This document shows, piece after piece, positions 41,796 through 49,688 of a stretch of 64,000 bases of DNA. The position numbers were made by a program, and so were the translations under genes. Under the pieces are notes generated by a model. That model was not told where the DNA came from. It saw only the letters and a program-made list of their open reading frames with translations, and made no database searches. This stretch comes from Bacteroides neonati (lineage in GTDB: Bacteria; Bacteroidota; Bacteroidia; Bacteroidales; Bacteroidaceae): assembly GCF_000499785.1 (NCBI RefSeq), contig NZ_HG726025.1, positions 62,001-126,000 of the forward strand. Reading direction: 5' to 3'. Position 1 is the first letter of the stretch; each line of letters opens with the position of its first letter.

Positions 41796-43904
41796 TTATT
41801 GTAAATAGATAAAAATCGGGAACACCTGGTTGGTATTCTTGCTGTTGTTCAGATAATCTACGTTACCATCGGTTGTAAAGGTCATCTGTCCGATAAAGGC
41901 ACCGTTGGCATATTCGCCGTCCGTCCATTTGTTCGGGTTCACTACCACCGATCCGTCTTTGTCTACATAAGCCAATGCCTGCGACAAGTCTTTCTCGTTT
42001 ACGTAATACGACATCGGGTTCTTCGACGAGTAGTTCAATGATCCCCCTGCCGTTTCGAAATACCGATCCCACAACCCTTGTAGGAACGAGCCCGATACGC
42101 TGGGCTGTCCGTTCACGTGGTTGCCGTTGATGTTGTAATAGTTAAAGGTGCGTCGGTAGTCCATCAAGAATAGCGAGCTATCCGTTACCCCTACCAGCTT
42201 CGGTGTTACCGAGCGTGTTTGCTTCTTGGGGTCGGCCTGTAGCACAAACGGCGAATACTCTACGCTTACTCCGTTGATGGCAGCCGCACAGTGGAAGAAC
42301 ACCGGCACGCTTACCGATACCGCCTCTTCGCCTTCGCCAGCCGTAGCCGTAACCATCACCAAACCACATTGAGCATCTTTCCATCCACCCTTGGCAGGTT
42401 TCAATACACCCGTTTCGGTGATGGTGATACCCTTCATCTGATGAATAGCCTGTACGCTCCACGTCACTTTCGCACCTGCACGCAGGTCGGTAGTAGGTGC
42501 CGGAATATCCAGTGCTTCCAATTCATCCGCCGAGTAGGCACGGTATTGGTACGCATTGCCCTCAACAGGCAGCCCCAGGTTGTTTCCGTAGCGTATGTAC
42601 GTAAAGAAGTTTTCGTTTTCTTTGATGGTCAGTGTAAAGCTTGTCGTTACCGCATTTTTGCTGTTCGATGCCTTCACCTTGAGTGTGTGGTTCCCCAGTG
42701 CCAGGGTGTTACCCTTTCGTGCCGTGATGGTTCCCTCGTGGTCTATGGCCAGTTGTCCTTGCAGGGCAGCGTCCAGATCAACGAACTCAAAGCTAGCCTC
42801 GTCGCCCACAAAAGCCGGAGTATGTTTCAGTTCAAAAGCCGTAGCCTGTGTGCGTGTGGCATTGTCATAAGCCAGATTTGCCACCGGCTCTATGAAGCTC
42901 ACCACTTCGATGGCAAACGCGGCGGCAAACGTCACTCCCTCCGGAGCATACGTGTTGGCAACCTTTACATCTACCACGTAGCGTTGACCCGCCTTGAAAC
43001 CATGTCCTGCCGCTACCGACAATGCTCCCGTTTGCGCATCGATACCGATTTTGTTTGTAGCAGGTGTTACCGCAGCAATGCTGTAGACCACCTCATCGGT
43101 CGATCCCTTCAGCAACGGAGCGTTTCCGGCAAAGGTGCTGCCTCCCATTGTCTCTTCCTCCACCTTTCCGGTGGCAGGTGCGTAGGTGAGCGACAACGGC
43201 TTAGAGGTTACGTTTACCTCCAGTGCATTCTCAAAAATGCCCTCTCCCGCTTTGGTCGTAAGCTTCAGGTTCAATACATATTTGCCCGGCAAGATGTCTG
43301 CACTACCCTTCACAATCGATATTTCGCCCGATGGCGTAATGGCGAAGAAGCGTTTGTACTCTCCATCGGCAATTTCGTATTTGCTGATCGATACATGCTC
43401 GCCCTCGGTGGTAACCTGAGCGGTAGGTAGCTGCACGGTGCTTGCCGCATCGATGATGTCGGCATAGTCGGCCGTTAGCTTGTTCGGCTCTACTTTGATG
43501 CCGTCGGGCACCGGAGCCATCATATTCACCTCGGCTACATTATCAAACTGATGTGTTTTTCCGCCCGATTGGCACGACACCGAAATGCGGTACAATCCTA
43601 CCGGAAGATCCTTGGTATTGCTTACCGAGATCGCCCCATTGTCGGGGTGAATCGAAAAGCCGCTGCCTGTATAAGGCTCGCCTTTTAGCGAAATGGCCGT
43701 AATGGCAAATTCCGATGGGGTGGCTCCCTTGTAGGTAGGGCTGCTTACGATGCCCTCCATCGACGGACCAATATCGGTCAGTCCCGAATAGTAAATGACA
43801 AACGATGTTTTATCGGTCGTTTCGGTGTCGGTACACGAAGCTCCGATCAAACACACTAATGCGATAGCCAGTACGGCTCTACATCGATTTAATAGATGTT
43901 TCAT
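41796..43904 (-). CDS. Surface glycan-binding lipoprotein with Ig/cadherin-like repeats
   Basis: The lipoprotein signal MKHLLNRCRAVLAIALVCLIGASC is followed by at least four beta-rich repeats of about 100 residues. These share endings such as SGFSIHPDNGAISVSNTKDLPVGLYRISV, FFAITPSGEISIVKGSADILPGKYVLNL and IGIDAQTGALSVAAG, a cadherin/Ig-like pattern. The C-terminal 230 residues are different and probably form the glycan-binding module. As the first gene of the operon, upstream of susC, it takes the place of a SusE/SusF-type surface protein. By position it would match BT4661. A start six bases earlier (MPMKHLL, 43910) is also possible. Confidence 0.82.
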   Translation of the reverse strand: MKHLLNRCRAVLAIALVCLIGASCTDTETTDKTSFVIYYSGLTDIGPSMEGIVSSPTYKGATPSEFAITAISLKGEPYTGSGFSIHPDNGAISVSNTKDLPVGLYRISVSCQSGGKTHQFDNVAEVNMMAPVPDGIKVEPNKLTADYADIIDAASTVQLPTAQVTTEGEHVSISKYEIADGEYKRFFAITPSGEISIVKGSADILPGKYVLNLKLTTKAGEGIFENALEVNVTSKPLSLTYAPATGKVEEETMGGSTFAGNAPLLKGSTDEVVYSIAAVTPATNKIGIDAQTGALSVAAGHGFKAGQRYVVDVKVANTYAPEGVTFAAAFAIEVVSFIEPVANLAYDNATRTQATAFELKHTPAFVGDEASFEFVDLDAALQGQLAIDHEGTITARKGNTLALGNHTLKVKASNSKNAVTTSFTLTIKENENFFTYIRYGNNLGLPVEGNAYQYRAYSADELEALDIPAPTTDLRAGAKVTWSVQAIHQMKGITITETGVLKPAKGGWKDAQCGLVMVTATAGEGEEAVSVSVPVFFHCAAAINGVSVEYSPFVLQADPKKQTRSVTPKLVGVTDSSLFLMDYRRTFNYYNINGNHVNGQPSVSGSFLQGLWDRYFETAGGSLNYSSKNPMSYYVNEKDLSQALAYVDKDGSVVVNPNKWTDGEYANGAFIGQMTFTTDGNVDYLNNSKNTNQVFPIFIYLQ

Positions 43905-43947
43905 TGGCATAGGTTTAATTCTTTAGTTCAGATACAATTAATTGCCG

Positions 43948-43955
43948 CAAAGATA
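43948..43955 (-). promoter_or_regulatory. -7 box of the SGBP-susC-susD operon
   Basis: TATCTTTG on the minus strand matches TAnnTTTG and lies 38-45 bases before the lipoprotein start. No -33 TTTG is present, as expected for a promoter activated by a hybrid two-component or similar regulator. None of these is encoded in the window. Confidence 0.6.
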
Positions 43956-44060
43956 AGTCAATCGCTTCTAGCTATTTCTCTCAGTTGTGTTCTATTCATT
44001 TAAAATACGCTTTTTCTATATCATTTTTGTCTCATTAGCTTTTATTTTTGTTTAATTGCA

Positions 44061-44143
44061 AGAGTACGTATTTAACTTTGTGTTAATATACTAGTTATTA
44101 GTGCATTGAGTACGTACTCTTGCCACCCAAGAGTACGTACTTT
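44061..44143. repeat. Cluster of three AGTACGTA motifs upstream of the polysaccharide locus
   Basis: AGAGTACGTA (44061-44070), the palindrome GAGTACGTACTC (44108-44119) and AAGAGTACGTACTT (44129-44142) lie 105-195 bases upstream of the operon -7 box. The same motif occurs as a triplet at 19841-19894. Candidate binding sites for the locus regulator, or remnants of a dispersed element. Confidence 0.65.
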
Positions 44144-44166
44144 TTTAATGCTTGATTTACAGTGGT

Positions 44167-44583
44167 TTACACCACCGGTTTCCACTCCAGAAAATTCTCT
44201 ATCCGAAACGTATTCCAGCGTTGCAGCTCTACATCCTGATACACCAGCGTGGTATACATTTTGTCGGCATCATACGGCTGCCCGAAGTCGGTTTCGTAAT
44301 GCCGCAGTGTAGCCCTCACCAGGCAGAACGTTCCGTCTTGTTTGTAGTAGGCTATCACGGCGTGTCCGTATTGCATGTAGTCGATCAATGCTTCGATCCG
44401 TTTCACCATCCATGCGGCACAGGTTTCGGTATACTCTTTCTCAAATACAATGTGTTTTGCCCGTTTGTTTCTCCATTCTTCTTGTTTTCCCAAAGAGATC
44501 TTTCGTTGTTTTTTCATTTTTTTTTGTTTAAAGTTATTGAATGAATTATTGTCGCCGGCAATATACGAAAGTTCTTCTTTCAT
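44167..44583 (-). CDS. SH3-like beta-barrel (DUF2693-like) protein
   Basis: The 138-residue product has a lysine-rich N-terminus and a C-terminal beta-rich domain: GHAVIAYYKQDGTFCLVRATL, then TTLVYQDVELQRWNTFRIENFL. This is reminiscent of SH3-fold DUF2693-type proteins from Bacteroidetes mobile elements. The ATG at 44583 overlaps the TGA of the upstream gene as ATGA. An internal start at 44517 (MKKQRKIS) would skip the weak first 22 residues. Function is unknown; a transcription-linked role is only a guess. Confidence 0.65.
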   Translation of the reverse strand: MKEELSYIAGDNNSFNNFKQKKMKKQRKISLGKQEEWRNKRAKHIVFEKEYTETCAAWMVKRIEALIDYMQYGHAVIAYYKQDGTFCLVRATLRHYETDFGQPYDADKMYTTLVYQDVELQRWNTFRIENFLEWKPVV

Positions 44584-44996
44584 CTCATTAAGCTAATTTC
44601 TGTAGCTATTCTTTGCTTTTTTTCTTCTATTTCCCGCTCTTCTTTTATATCGGTCCATGTATTGCTCAACATCACTGTTATGGAGCTTAGCTTCAGCGAT
44701 GTATGCTCCTCCCCAACGCAATATTTCAATAATTCGGTGCGGGCTATGTAGCGCGCCAGGTTGGCCATTCCTGTATTAAAATGTTGATTCATAGCTCCTT
44801 GCTCGTATAGCAAAATAATCATTTTCAACACCTCGCTTCGCTGTGATGTAAAACCTATGATGGGTTCGCTCAGCTTTCTTCCTCTTTTTTTCTTAACTTT
44901 CTGACTGTTAGGTTTTAGTTGCTTCTTCTCTTTTCTTTCAACCCCTCTCTTTTCTTTCTTTGCAAGGCCTTTTGTGCATTGTTTTTTCTTTTTCAT
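44580..44996 (-). CDS. Lysine-rich hypothetical protein (138 aa)
   Basis: The first 45 residues are almost entirely Lys, Glu, Gly and Arg (MKKKKQCTKGLAKKEKR...KKKRGRKLSEP), resembling a nucleic-acid-binding tail. A small helical domain follows (RSEVLKMIILLYEQGAMNQHFNTGMANLARYIARTELLKYC). It is translationally coupled to the SH3-like gene. No family is recognised. It sits in the gap between the polysaccharide locus and the capsule locus, facing away from the latter. Confidence 0.6.
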   Translation of the reverse strand: MKKKKQCTKGLAKKEKRGVERKEKKQLKPNSQKVKKKRGRKLSEPIIGFTSQRSEVLKMIILLYEQGAMNQHFNTGMANLARYIARTELLKYCVGEEHTSLKLSSITVMLSNTWTDIKEEREIEEKKQRIATEISLMR

Positions 44997-45161
44997 GTAT
45001 TGAATTAATTTTATTAATAAAGAATAATGTTAATAAATATAAAGATATAAAAATTGGCTATTTATACACTATTTATTGGATTTTTTTTGTAAGCAATGTA
45101 GCGCATTCTTGGTTCTTTGTCAAATCTTTACAACACGTGCTTTTTTTTTAACGATGAAACC

Positions 45162-45205
45162 TTTTGGTGTTTCAGAAATACCGTCTATCTTTGCGATTCG
45201 ATAGA
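45162..45205 (+). promoter_or_regulatory. Capsule locus promoter with an overlapping dyad
   Basis: TTTG at 45162-45165 and TATCTTTG at 45186-45193 are spaced by exactly 20 bases, a near-ideal Bacteroidetes promoter facing upxY. The dyad TCTATC (45184-45189) and GATAGA (45200-45205) overlaps the -7 box and may be an operator. No flanking long inverted repeats were seen, so this promoter does not look invertible. Confidence 0.8.
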
Positions 45206-45244
45206 TAGCTGTTTATGAACCAGTTTTCATTTTCAGAATATTGA

Positions 45245-45279
45245 CGGTTTGAGTGGGATTTCGTGTCTCGTTCAAACCG
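45245..45279 (+). promoter_or_regulatory. Leader hairpin upstream of upxY
   Basis: CGGTTTGA (45245-45252) and TCAAACCG (45272-45279) form a perfect 8-bp stem with a 19-base loop in the roughly 140-nt untranslated leader. In Bacteroides the UpxY protein prevents premature termination within such leaders, so this is a candidate recognition or pause element. The rest of 44997-45338 holds no gene. Confidence 0.6.
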
Positions 45280-45338
45280 CGAAGCGCACCTACAACTAAA
45301 GAAACCTAACCTATAGTCTCCACAAACATACAATTTAA

Positions 45339-45854
45339 ATGACTGAACAGCAGTACTATTGGTTTGCAGCTCGCACTCGCGACAAACAGGAGTTCGGTAT
45401 TCGTGATTCGCTAGAAAATTTAGGACTCGAATACTACTTGCCCACACGCTACGTTATTCGTCAATTGAAGTATCGTAAAAAGCGTGTCGAAGTACCCGTT
45501 ATTAGGAATCTTATCTTTATTCGTGCCGACAAGCAGACCGCTTGTGATATTCCCAACCAGCACCGTATCCCTATTTTTTTCTTGAAAGACCTGTCAACGC
45601 GCGCTATGCTTGTAGTGCCCGATAAACAGATGCGCGACTTTATGCACGTCATGAGTCTCAGCCCGGATAGTGTTTGCTTCGACGAAGTACCGCTGTCGGT
45701 CGGTGCACGTGTGCAGGTCACCGAAGGTGAATTTTGCGGGGTAGAGGGGGAACTGCTTACTACGAGCAATCGTAGCTATGTAGTGATTCGTTTGGATGGT
45801 ATTCTTATGGCAAGTATTAAGGTGTTGAAGGAGCATTTGAGGGTGATAGAATAG
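45339..45854 (+). CDS. upxY: UpxY-type NusG-like capsule antiterminator
   Basis: The 171-residue protein starts MTEQQYYWFAARTRDKQEFGIRDSLENLGLEYYLPT, the NusG N-terminal fold. KYRKKRVEVPVIRNLIFIRADK follows, then a C-terminal KOW-like segment (GARVQVTEGEFCGVEGELLT). UpxY proteins are encoded first in Bacteroides capsule operons and allow RNA polymerase to read through the leader of their own locus, so this identifies the downstream genes as a capsule locus. An adjacent intact upxZ-type inhibitor gene is not seen. Confidence 0.95.
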   Translation: MTEQQYYWFAARTRDKQEFGIRDSLENLGLEYYLPTRYVIRQLKYRKKRVEVPVIRNLIFIRADKQTACDIPNQHRIPIFFLKDLSTRAMLVVPDKQMRDFMHVMSLSPDSVCFDEVPLSVGARVQVTEGEFCGVEGELLTTSNRSYVVIRLDGILMASIKVLKEHLRVIE

Positions 45855-46053
45855 TGTTAAGGTTATGAAAATAGTATTTAAAGTGTGGTTGATTCATTTA
45901 TGGAAAGAAATTTATGAGTATTGCTGAGAAAAGTAATAAGCGATTAATGAAAAATACGTTAATGCTATATTTGCGTATGCTACTGACGATGGGAGTATGT
46001 AATTTCGCATCGCAGAGCAAATTATATCCAAGTTATAACGCTTTTGCATTAAC

Positions 46054-46433
46054 ATGAACGGACACATTGAACCAGAGGGAAAAATTCCGAACTTTCCAAA
46101 CAAAGACTGTAAAATCTTGAAATGTAATACAATACAAGCTAAAGCGGGAGTAAAAGAAATGTCTTGTAGTCAGGAAAGGTGCCATCAGGAAGAGGAAGAA
46201 TGCCATTGGTTCGTCATGAGAGATCTCAAACCTGCAAATTCAAATGATAAGTCTTTTCGCGTTCTTAAAGGCAAGCTCAAAGACGTATTCACCCCCACCA
46301 TTAAAATAGTAAAGAAGGATCAGGCAAAAAGGCGCTGGACAGTGGCAGACTCATGATTATAGAGAAGCCCTATATCAACGACCTCCTTTTTGTGTGTGAT
46401 ATCTATCTATCTCCACGAAAAACGTTTTGTTGA
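46054..46433 (+). pseudogene. Second NusG-like antiterminator, broken
   Basis: After a short Cys/Glu-rich stretch, the frame reads HWFVMRDLKPANSNDKSFRVL then DVFTPTIKIVKKDQAKRRWTVA, like the start of the other NusG subgroup found in Bacteroides surface-polysaccharide loci. It stops soon after RRWTVADS (TGA at 46354-46356). One base along, the next frame continues as LMIIEKPYINDLLFVCDIYLSPRKTF to a TGA at 46431-46433, matching the PFIQDLLFVH-type strand of the family. A frameshift near 46340 and loss of the C-terminal half make it inactive. It occupies the position where upxZ is usually found. Confidence 0.65.
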
Positions 46434-46446
46434 TGGGTATAAGTTC

Positions 46447-46674
46447 ATGAAAATAGAACTGGAAGATGATATACCAGTTTATAAAATTGAAAGGCAACAC
46501 CTTGTTGCACTCCTAAGGGAAGCTGACAATAACACTAATGTAAGAACAGAAAGCGATGTTGATTTAAATTGGACATCGAGAAAAACTACTGGAAGTATAG
46601 AGTTGCAAAGTGTTAAAGTGTGCGACTCTAGCACCAAATATGTACCTCCCCATCCGCTTTGCGGCAGAGGCTAA
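46447..46674 (+). CDS. Hypothetical protein (75 aa)
   Basis: From MKIELEDDIPVYKIERQH the product is acidic and includes LVALLREADNNTNVRTESDVDLNWTSRKTTGS, with no signal peptide or known motif. It could be an intact small gene or the tail of the broken gene before it. It ends 44 bases before the cytidylyltransferase gene. Support is only the position in the operon and the open frame. Confidence 0.35.
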   Translation: MKIELEDDIPVYKIERQHLVALLREADNNTNVRTESDVDLNWTSRKTTGSIELQSVKVCDSSTKYVPPHPLCGRG

Positions 46675-46718
46675 ACGTCACATAGAAAGCAGTGCATGCT
46701 AAAACTAAAATATTAAAT

Positions 46719-47468
46719 ATGAACATAGGTATAATTATACAGGCAAGAATGGGGTCAACCCGATTGCCAGGAAAAATACTTAAGAAGTTTTATGGCGAAT
46801 ATATGCTATTGGAAACACTGCTTAACAATCTACATAAAGTAGGTGTTAAGGTGGTGGTTGCAACTTCAGTAAGTGAAAATAATGATGAGTTAGAAGCTTT
46901 CTTAAAGGAGAAAGGCGAACTTGTATATAGAGGTTCTGAGAACGATGTTCTTGATCGCTTTATCCAAGCTGCTGAAGCAAACGATATAGATGGTATCGTT
47001 AGAATCTGTTCAGATAACCCATTTATGGATTGGCATGGTGTCGTTCAACTGGTTGAGAAGGCAAAGACTAGTGCGGCAGATTATATAGGATTTCGTGTAA
47101 ACAATACTCCCTCTATACTTAGCCACTTCGGCTTCTGGGGTGAGTTCGTAACTATAGATGCATTAAAGAGAGTGTATACAACCACCGAACTTGGTTCTCC
47201 TGCCCATGAGCATGTAACATTCCATGTTTACAAGCACCCAGATGAGTATACTTGTGAATGGATAAACTGCCCAGAATATCTTCAAAATCGTGAAGATATA
47301 CGTTTAACTATCGATACTCCTGAAGATTTGGTTAATGCACAAAAAGTGTATGCAGAACTAAAGAAACAAGATGAGAACTTTACCCTAAAGGATGTAGTTA
47401 ATTATTTGGATTTACATCAGGATATTAAGGAATCGATGTTGACCAACATATCTAGAAATAAAAAATAA
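46719..47468 (+). CDS. SpsF/NeuA-like cytidylyltransferase
   Basis: The 249-residue protein begins MNIGIIIQARMGSTRLPGKIL, the nucleotidyl-transferase signature of CMP-sugar synthetases (CTP_transf_3, SpsF). It continues with VVVATSVSENNDELEAFLKEKG, YRGSENDVLDRFIQAA and VRICSDNPFMDWHGV. It should activate a nonulosonic acid with CTP. The start at 46719 is preferred over a longer one at 46692 because the fold begins directly at this Met. It is 16 bases upstream of the NeuB-like synthase, its expected partner. Confidence 0.88.
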   Translation: MNIGIIIQARMGSTRLPGKILKKFYGEYMLLETLLNNLHKVGVKVVVATSVSENNDELEAFLKEKGELVYRGSENDVLDRFIQAAEANDIDGIVRICSDNPFMDWHGVVQLVEKAKTSAADYIGFRVNNTPSILSHFGFWGEFVTIDALKRVYTTTELGSPAHEHVTFHVYKHPDEYTCEWINCPEYLQNREDIRLTIDTPEDLVNAQKVYAELKKQDENFTLKDVVNYLDLHQDIKESMLTNISRNKK

Positions 47469-47484
47469 ATTAAAATAGTGTCTT

Positions 47485-48534
47485 ATGATTAAGAAAGGCG
47501 AAACTTACATCATTGGTGAAATTGGACAAAATCACAATGGATCAGTTGATATTGCAAAGTTATTAGTTGAGTTGGTTGCTCGTCCAGTTAGAGAGGAAAC
47601 TTTTGGTTTGGAGCTTGCTCCTATGAATGCGGTAAAAATGACCAAGAGAGATTTGTCTCAGGAATTAAGTGTATCTCAGATGAACAGACCTTACAACACT
47701 CCTCACTCTTTTGGAGCTACTTATGGAGAACATCGTGCATTCCTTGAGCTTTCTGATGAAGACCATTTTGAGGTATATAAACACGCAAAAACATACGGAT
47801 TGGATTTCATTGAAACCTTGTGTGCGACAGGTTGCTTGTCAATGCTTAAACTTTTCTCACCAGATTATTTGAAAGTGGCAAGCCGCGACTTGACTAATCT
47901 GCCATTGCTAACCGCTTTGGCTGAAACTAAGATTCCTATTATCTTGTCTACTGGTATGGCAGGTAAGAAAGAGCTTGATGATGCTCTGGAAGTTATCACG
48001 AAGTATCATAATGATATTTCTATTCTTCATTGTGTTTCACAGTATCCTACTCACCCCGATAATTTAAATCTTCAGACAATCAGTTATTTGAAGAAATATT
48101 ATGGTCAGTATCCTATTGGTTTCTCTGATCATACTATCGGTATCTCAGCTCCTATCGTAGCAATTGGTATGGGTGCAGAAATTATTGAGAAGCACATTAC
48201 TATCGACCGCACGATGAAAGGCACCGACCAAGCAGGTTCATTGGGTCCAGACGGTGTTAACCGCATGATTCGTGATATCCGTGTTGCAGAACGTTGGATG
48301 GGTAAGGAAGAACTGTATATAGACAAGAGTGTGGAGTCAGCCAAAGCAAAATTGGAGCGTTCTATAGCCTCTACTCGTATCCTTCCTGTGGGTCACGTCA
48401 TTACTGAGAACGATTTACACATGCTTAGTCCAGGCGATGGTTTTAAATGGAGCCAATTGGACGAAATTATAGGAAAAAAAGTTATATATGAAATTTCTGC
48501 TAACGAAGTCATCTATTCTGATAGTATAAAATAA
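47485..48534 (+). CDS. NeuB-family nonulosonic acid synthase
   Basis: The 349-residue protein has a NeuB TIM barrel, from TYIIGEIGQNHNGSVDIAKLL through TLCATGCLSMLKLFSPDYLKVASRDLTN, ILSTGMAGKKELDDAL, GFSDHTIGISAPI and GAEIIEKHITIDR to GTDQAGSLGPDG. A C-terminal SAF/antifreeze-like domain follows (ARILPVGHVITENDLHML). It condenses phosphoenolpyruvate with a hexose or hexosamine, or its 6-phosphate. Because the HAD gene downstream looks like the KDN-9-phosphate phosphatase of B. thetaiotaomicron, the product may be KDN-9-phosphate, but this needs testing. An insert near residues 33-75 (RPVREETFGLELAP...) is typical of this subgroup. Confidence 0.92.
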   Translation: MIKKGETYIIGEIGQNHNGSVDIAKLLVELVARPVREETFGLELAPMNAVKMTKRDLSQELSVSQMNRPYNTPHSFGATYGEHRAFLELSDEDHFEVYKHAKTYGLDFIETLCATGCLSMLKLFSPDYLKVASRDLTNLPLLTALAETKIPIILSTGMAGKKELDDALEVITKYHNDISILHCVSQYPTHPDNLNLQTISYLKKYYGQYPIGFSDHTIGISAPIVAIGMGAEIIEKHITIDRTMKGTDQAGSLGPDGVNRMIRDIRVAERWMGKEELYIDKSVESAKAKLERSIASTRILPVGHVITENDLHMLSPGDGFKWSQLDEIIGKKVIYEISANEVIYSDSIK

Positions 48535-49130
48535 TGGATGGCAAGTAATTCTTTGACATAATCAACTTCTTAAAATCAAAAACTATTTGGTCTGATTTTA
48601 AGTTAGAGTATTCTTCGAATCTGTACGAGCAGGCTTTAAGCTTATTTCGTACAGATTATGAAGGATGGTTTAAAGATGCTGACGATATAAATCTTGATGA
48701 TTTTCTCCTTACACCACAATTACATTTTATAGCTACATATAGGGTTAGTATGTTGATAAACAGTGAATTGTTTGGTCGTAAACAGGCCTATGTCTTATCT
48801 AATGTAGGTAGAGCTACAGGTCTTTCTGAGTTGTTTTTTCTGCCGAAATCGGTGGAGGGATAAAAATTAACCATGGCTCAGGTCTCGTTATAGGAGCAAG
48901 GTGTAAAGTTGGAAGAAATTGTTTATTCCATCAAGGAGTTACATTAGGTGATAACAAAGGTGGTAGACCAACCATTAAAGATAATTGCACATTGTGTGCA
49001 GGATCATTGGTCTTAGGGAGGTATAATGATTGGTGCAAACTCCATAGTAAGAGCAAATGCTGTAGTCTTACAATCATTTCCAGAAAATTCTATTTTGGTT
49101 GGTGCACCAGCAATAAATATAGCAAAATGA
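48534..49130 (+). pseudogene. Serine-acetyltransferase-like hexapeptide acetyltransferase, broken
   Basis: The reading starts MDGK, then an in-frame TAA at codon 5, and continues FFDIINFLKSKTIWSDFKLEY... through LHFIATYRVSMLINSELFG. After LSELF the frame changes at a T6 run to give SAEIGGGIKINHGSGLVIGA, RNCLFHQGVTLGDNKGGRPTIKDN and CTLCAGSLVLG, a clear left-handed beta-helix acetyltransferase of the CysE type. A second shift near 49020 leads to IMIGANSIVRANAVVLQSFPENSILVGAPAINIAK and a TGA overlapping the next ATG. One nonsense codon and two frameshifts inactivate it. It probably O- or N-acetylated the nonulosonate or its precursor. Confidence 0.8.
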
Positions 49131-49636
49131 AATTACCAAAGTTGATTCTTACAGATATAGATGGTGTCTGGACAGACGGTGGAATGTATTATGATGGTAC
49201 TGATGTAGAATTGAAGAAGTTCAACACATACGATAGTGCTGGAGTACTGTTTGCGCACCATTTGGGCATACCTGTAGGAATTATTACTGGCGAGAATACG
49301 CAGATAGTTCAGCGAAGAGCAGATAAATTAAAGGTAGATTATTGCTTTCTTGGTGTAAAAGACAAGATTCAAGTAGTAAAAGACCTAGTCAATAAACTCG
49401 GAATTACCTTAGATGATGTAGCATACATTGGTGACGACATCAACGACTTGCTGGTTTTAAAATCTGTAGGAATCGCTGGTGTGCCGTCTTCTGCACCTGC
49501 TTATATTCAGAAATATGCTTCTATACTTTGTGAGAAAAAAGGTGGGGAAGGAGCTTTCCGGGAGTTTGTGGAGAGGATAGTAGGGAATAATATTCTTGAA
49601 GATATAATTTATAAAATAGTATTAATAAATCAGTAG
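49127..49636 (+). CDS. HAD phosphatase, KDN-9-phosphate / KdsC type
   Basis: The 169-residue C0-type HAD protein starts MKLPKLILTDIDGVWTDGG (motif I, DxD), with GIITGENTQIVQRRADKL (motif II) and VAYIGDDINDLLVLKSVG (motif IV). It ends in the substrate-gating GGEGAFREFVERI segment seen in KDN-9-phosphate phosphatase BT1713 of B. thetaiotaomicron. The ATG overlaps the stop of the broken acetyltransferase; longer upstream reading is that gene in another frame. It should remove the 9-phosphate from the NeuB product. Confidence 0.9.
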   Translation: MKLPKLILTDIDGVWTDGGMYYDGTDVELKKFNTYDSAGVLFAHHLGIPVGIITGENTQIVQRRADKLKVDYCFLGVKDKIQVVKDLVNKLGITLDDVAYIGDDINDLLVLKSVGIAGVPSSAPAYIQKYASILCEKKGGEGAFREFVERIVGNNILEDIIYKIVLINQ

Positions 49637-49688
49637 AGTTTTACTGCAAGATTTTATTTAGGAAGATATTCGCTAAACATTAAATTCT

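Noticed and set aside
45162..45205. Invertible capsule promoter
   Set aside because: The only inverted repeat found is the 6-bp dyad over the -7 box, too short and too closely spaced for a site-specific invertase.
48992..49126. A longer start for the HAD phosphatase
   Set aside because: The extra 45 residues are the out-of-frame tail of the broken acetyltransferase; the HAD fold begins at the Met at 49127.
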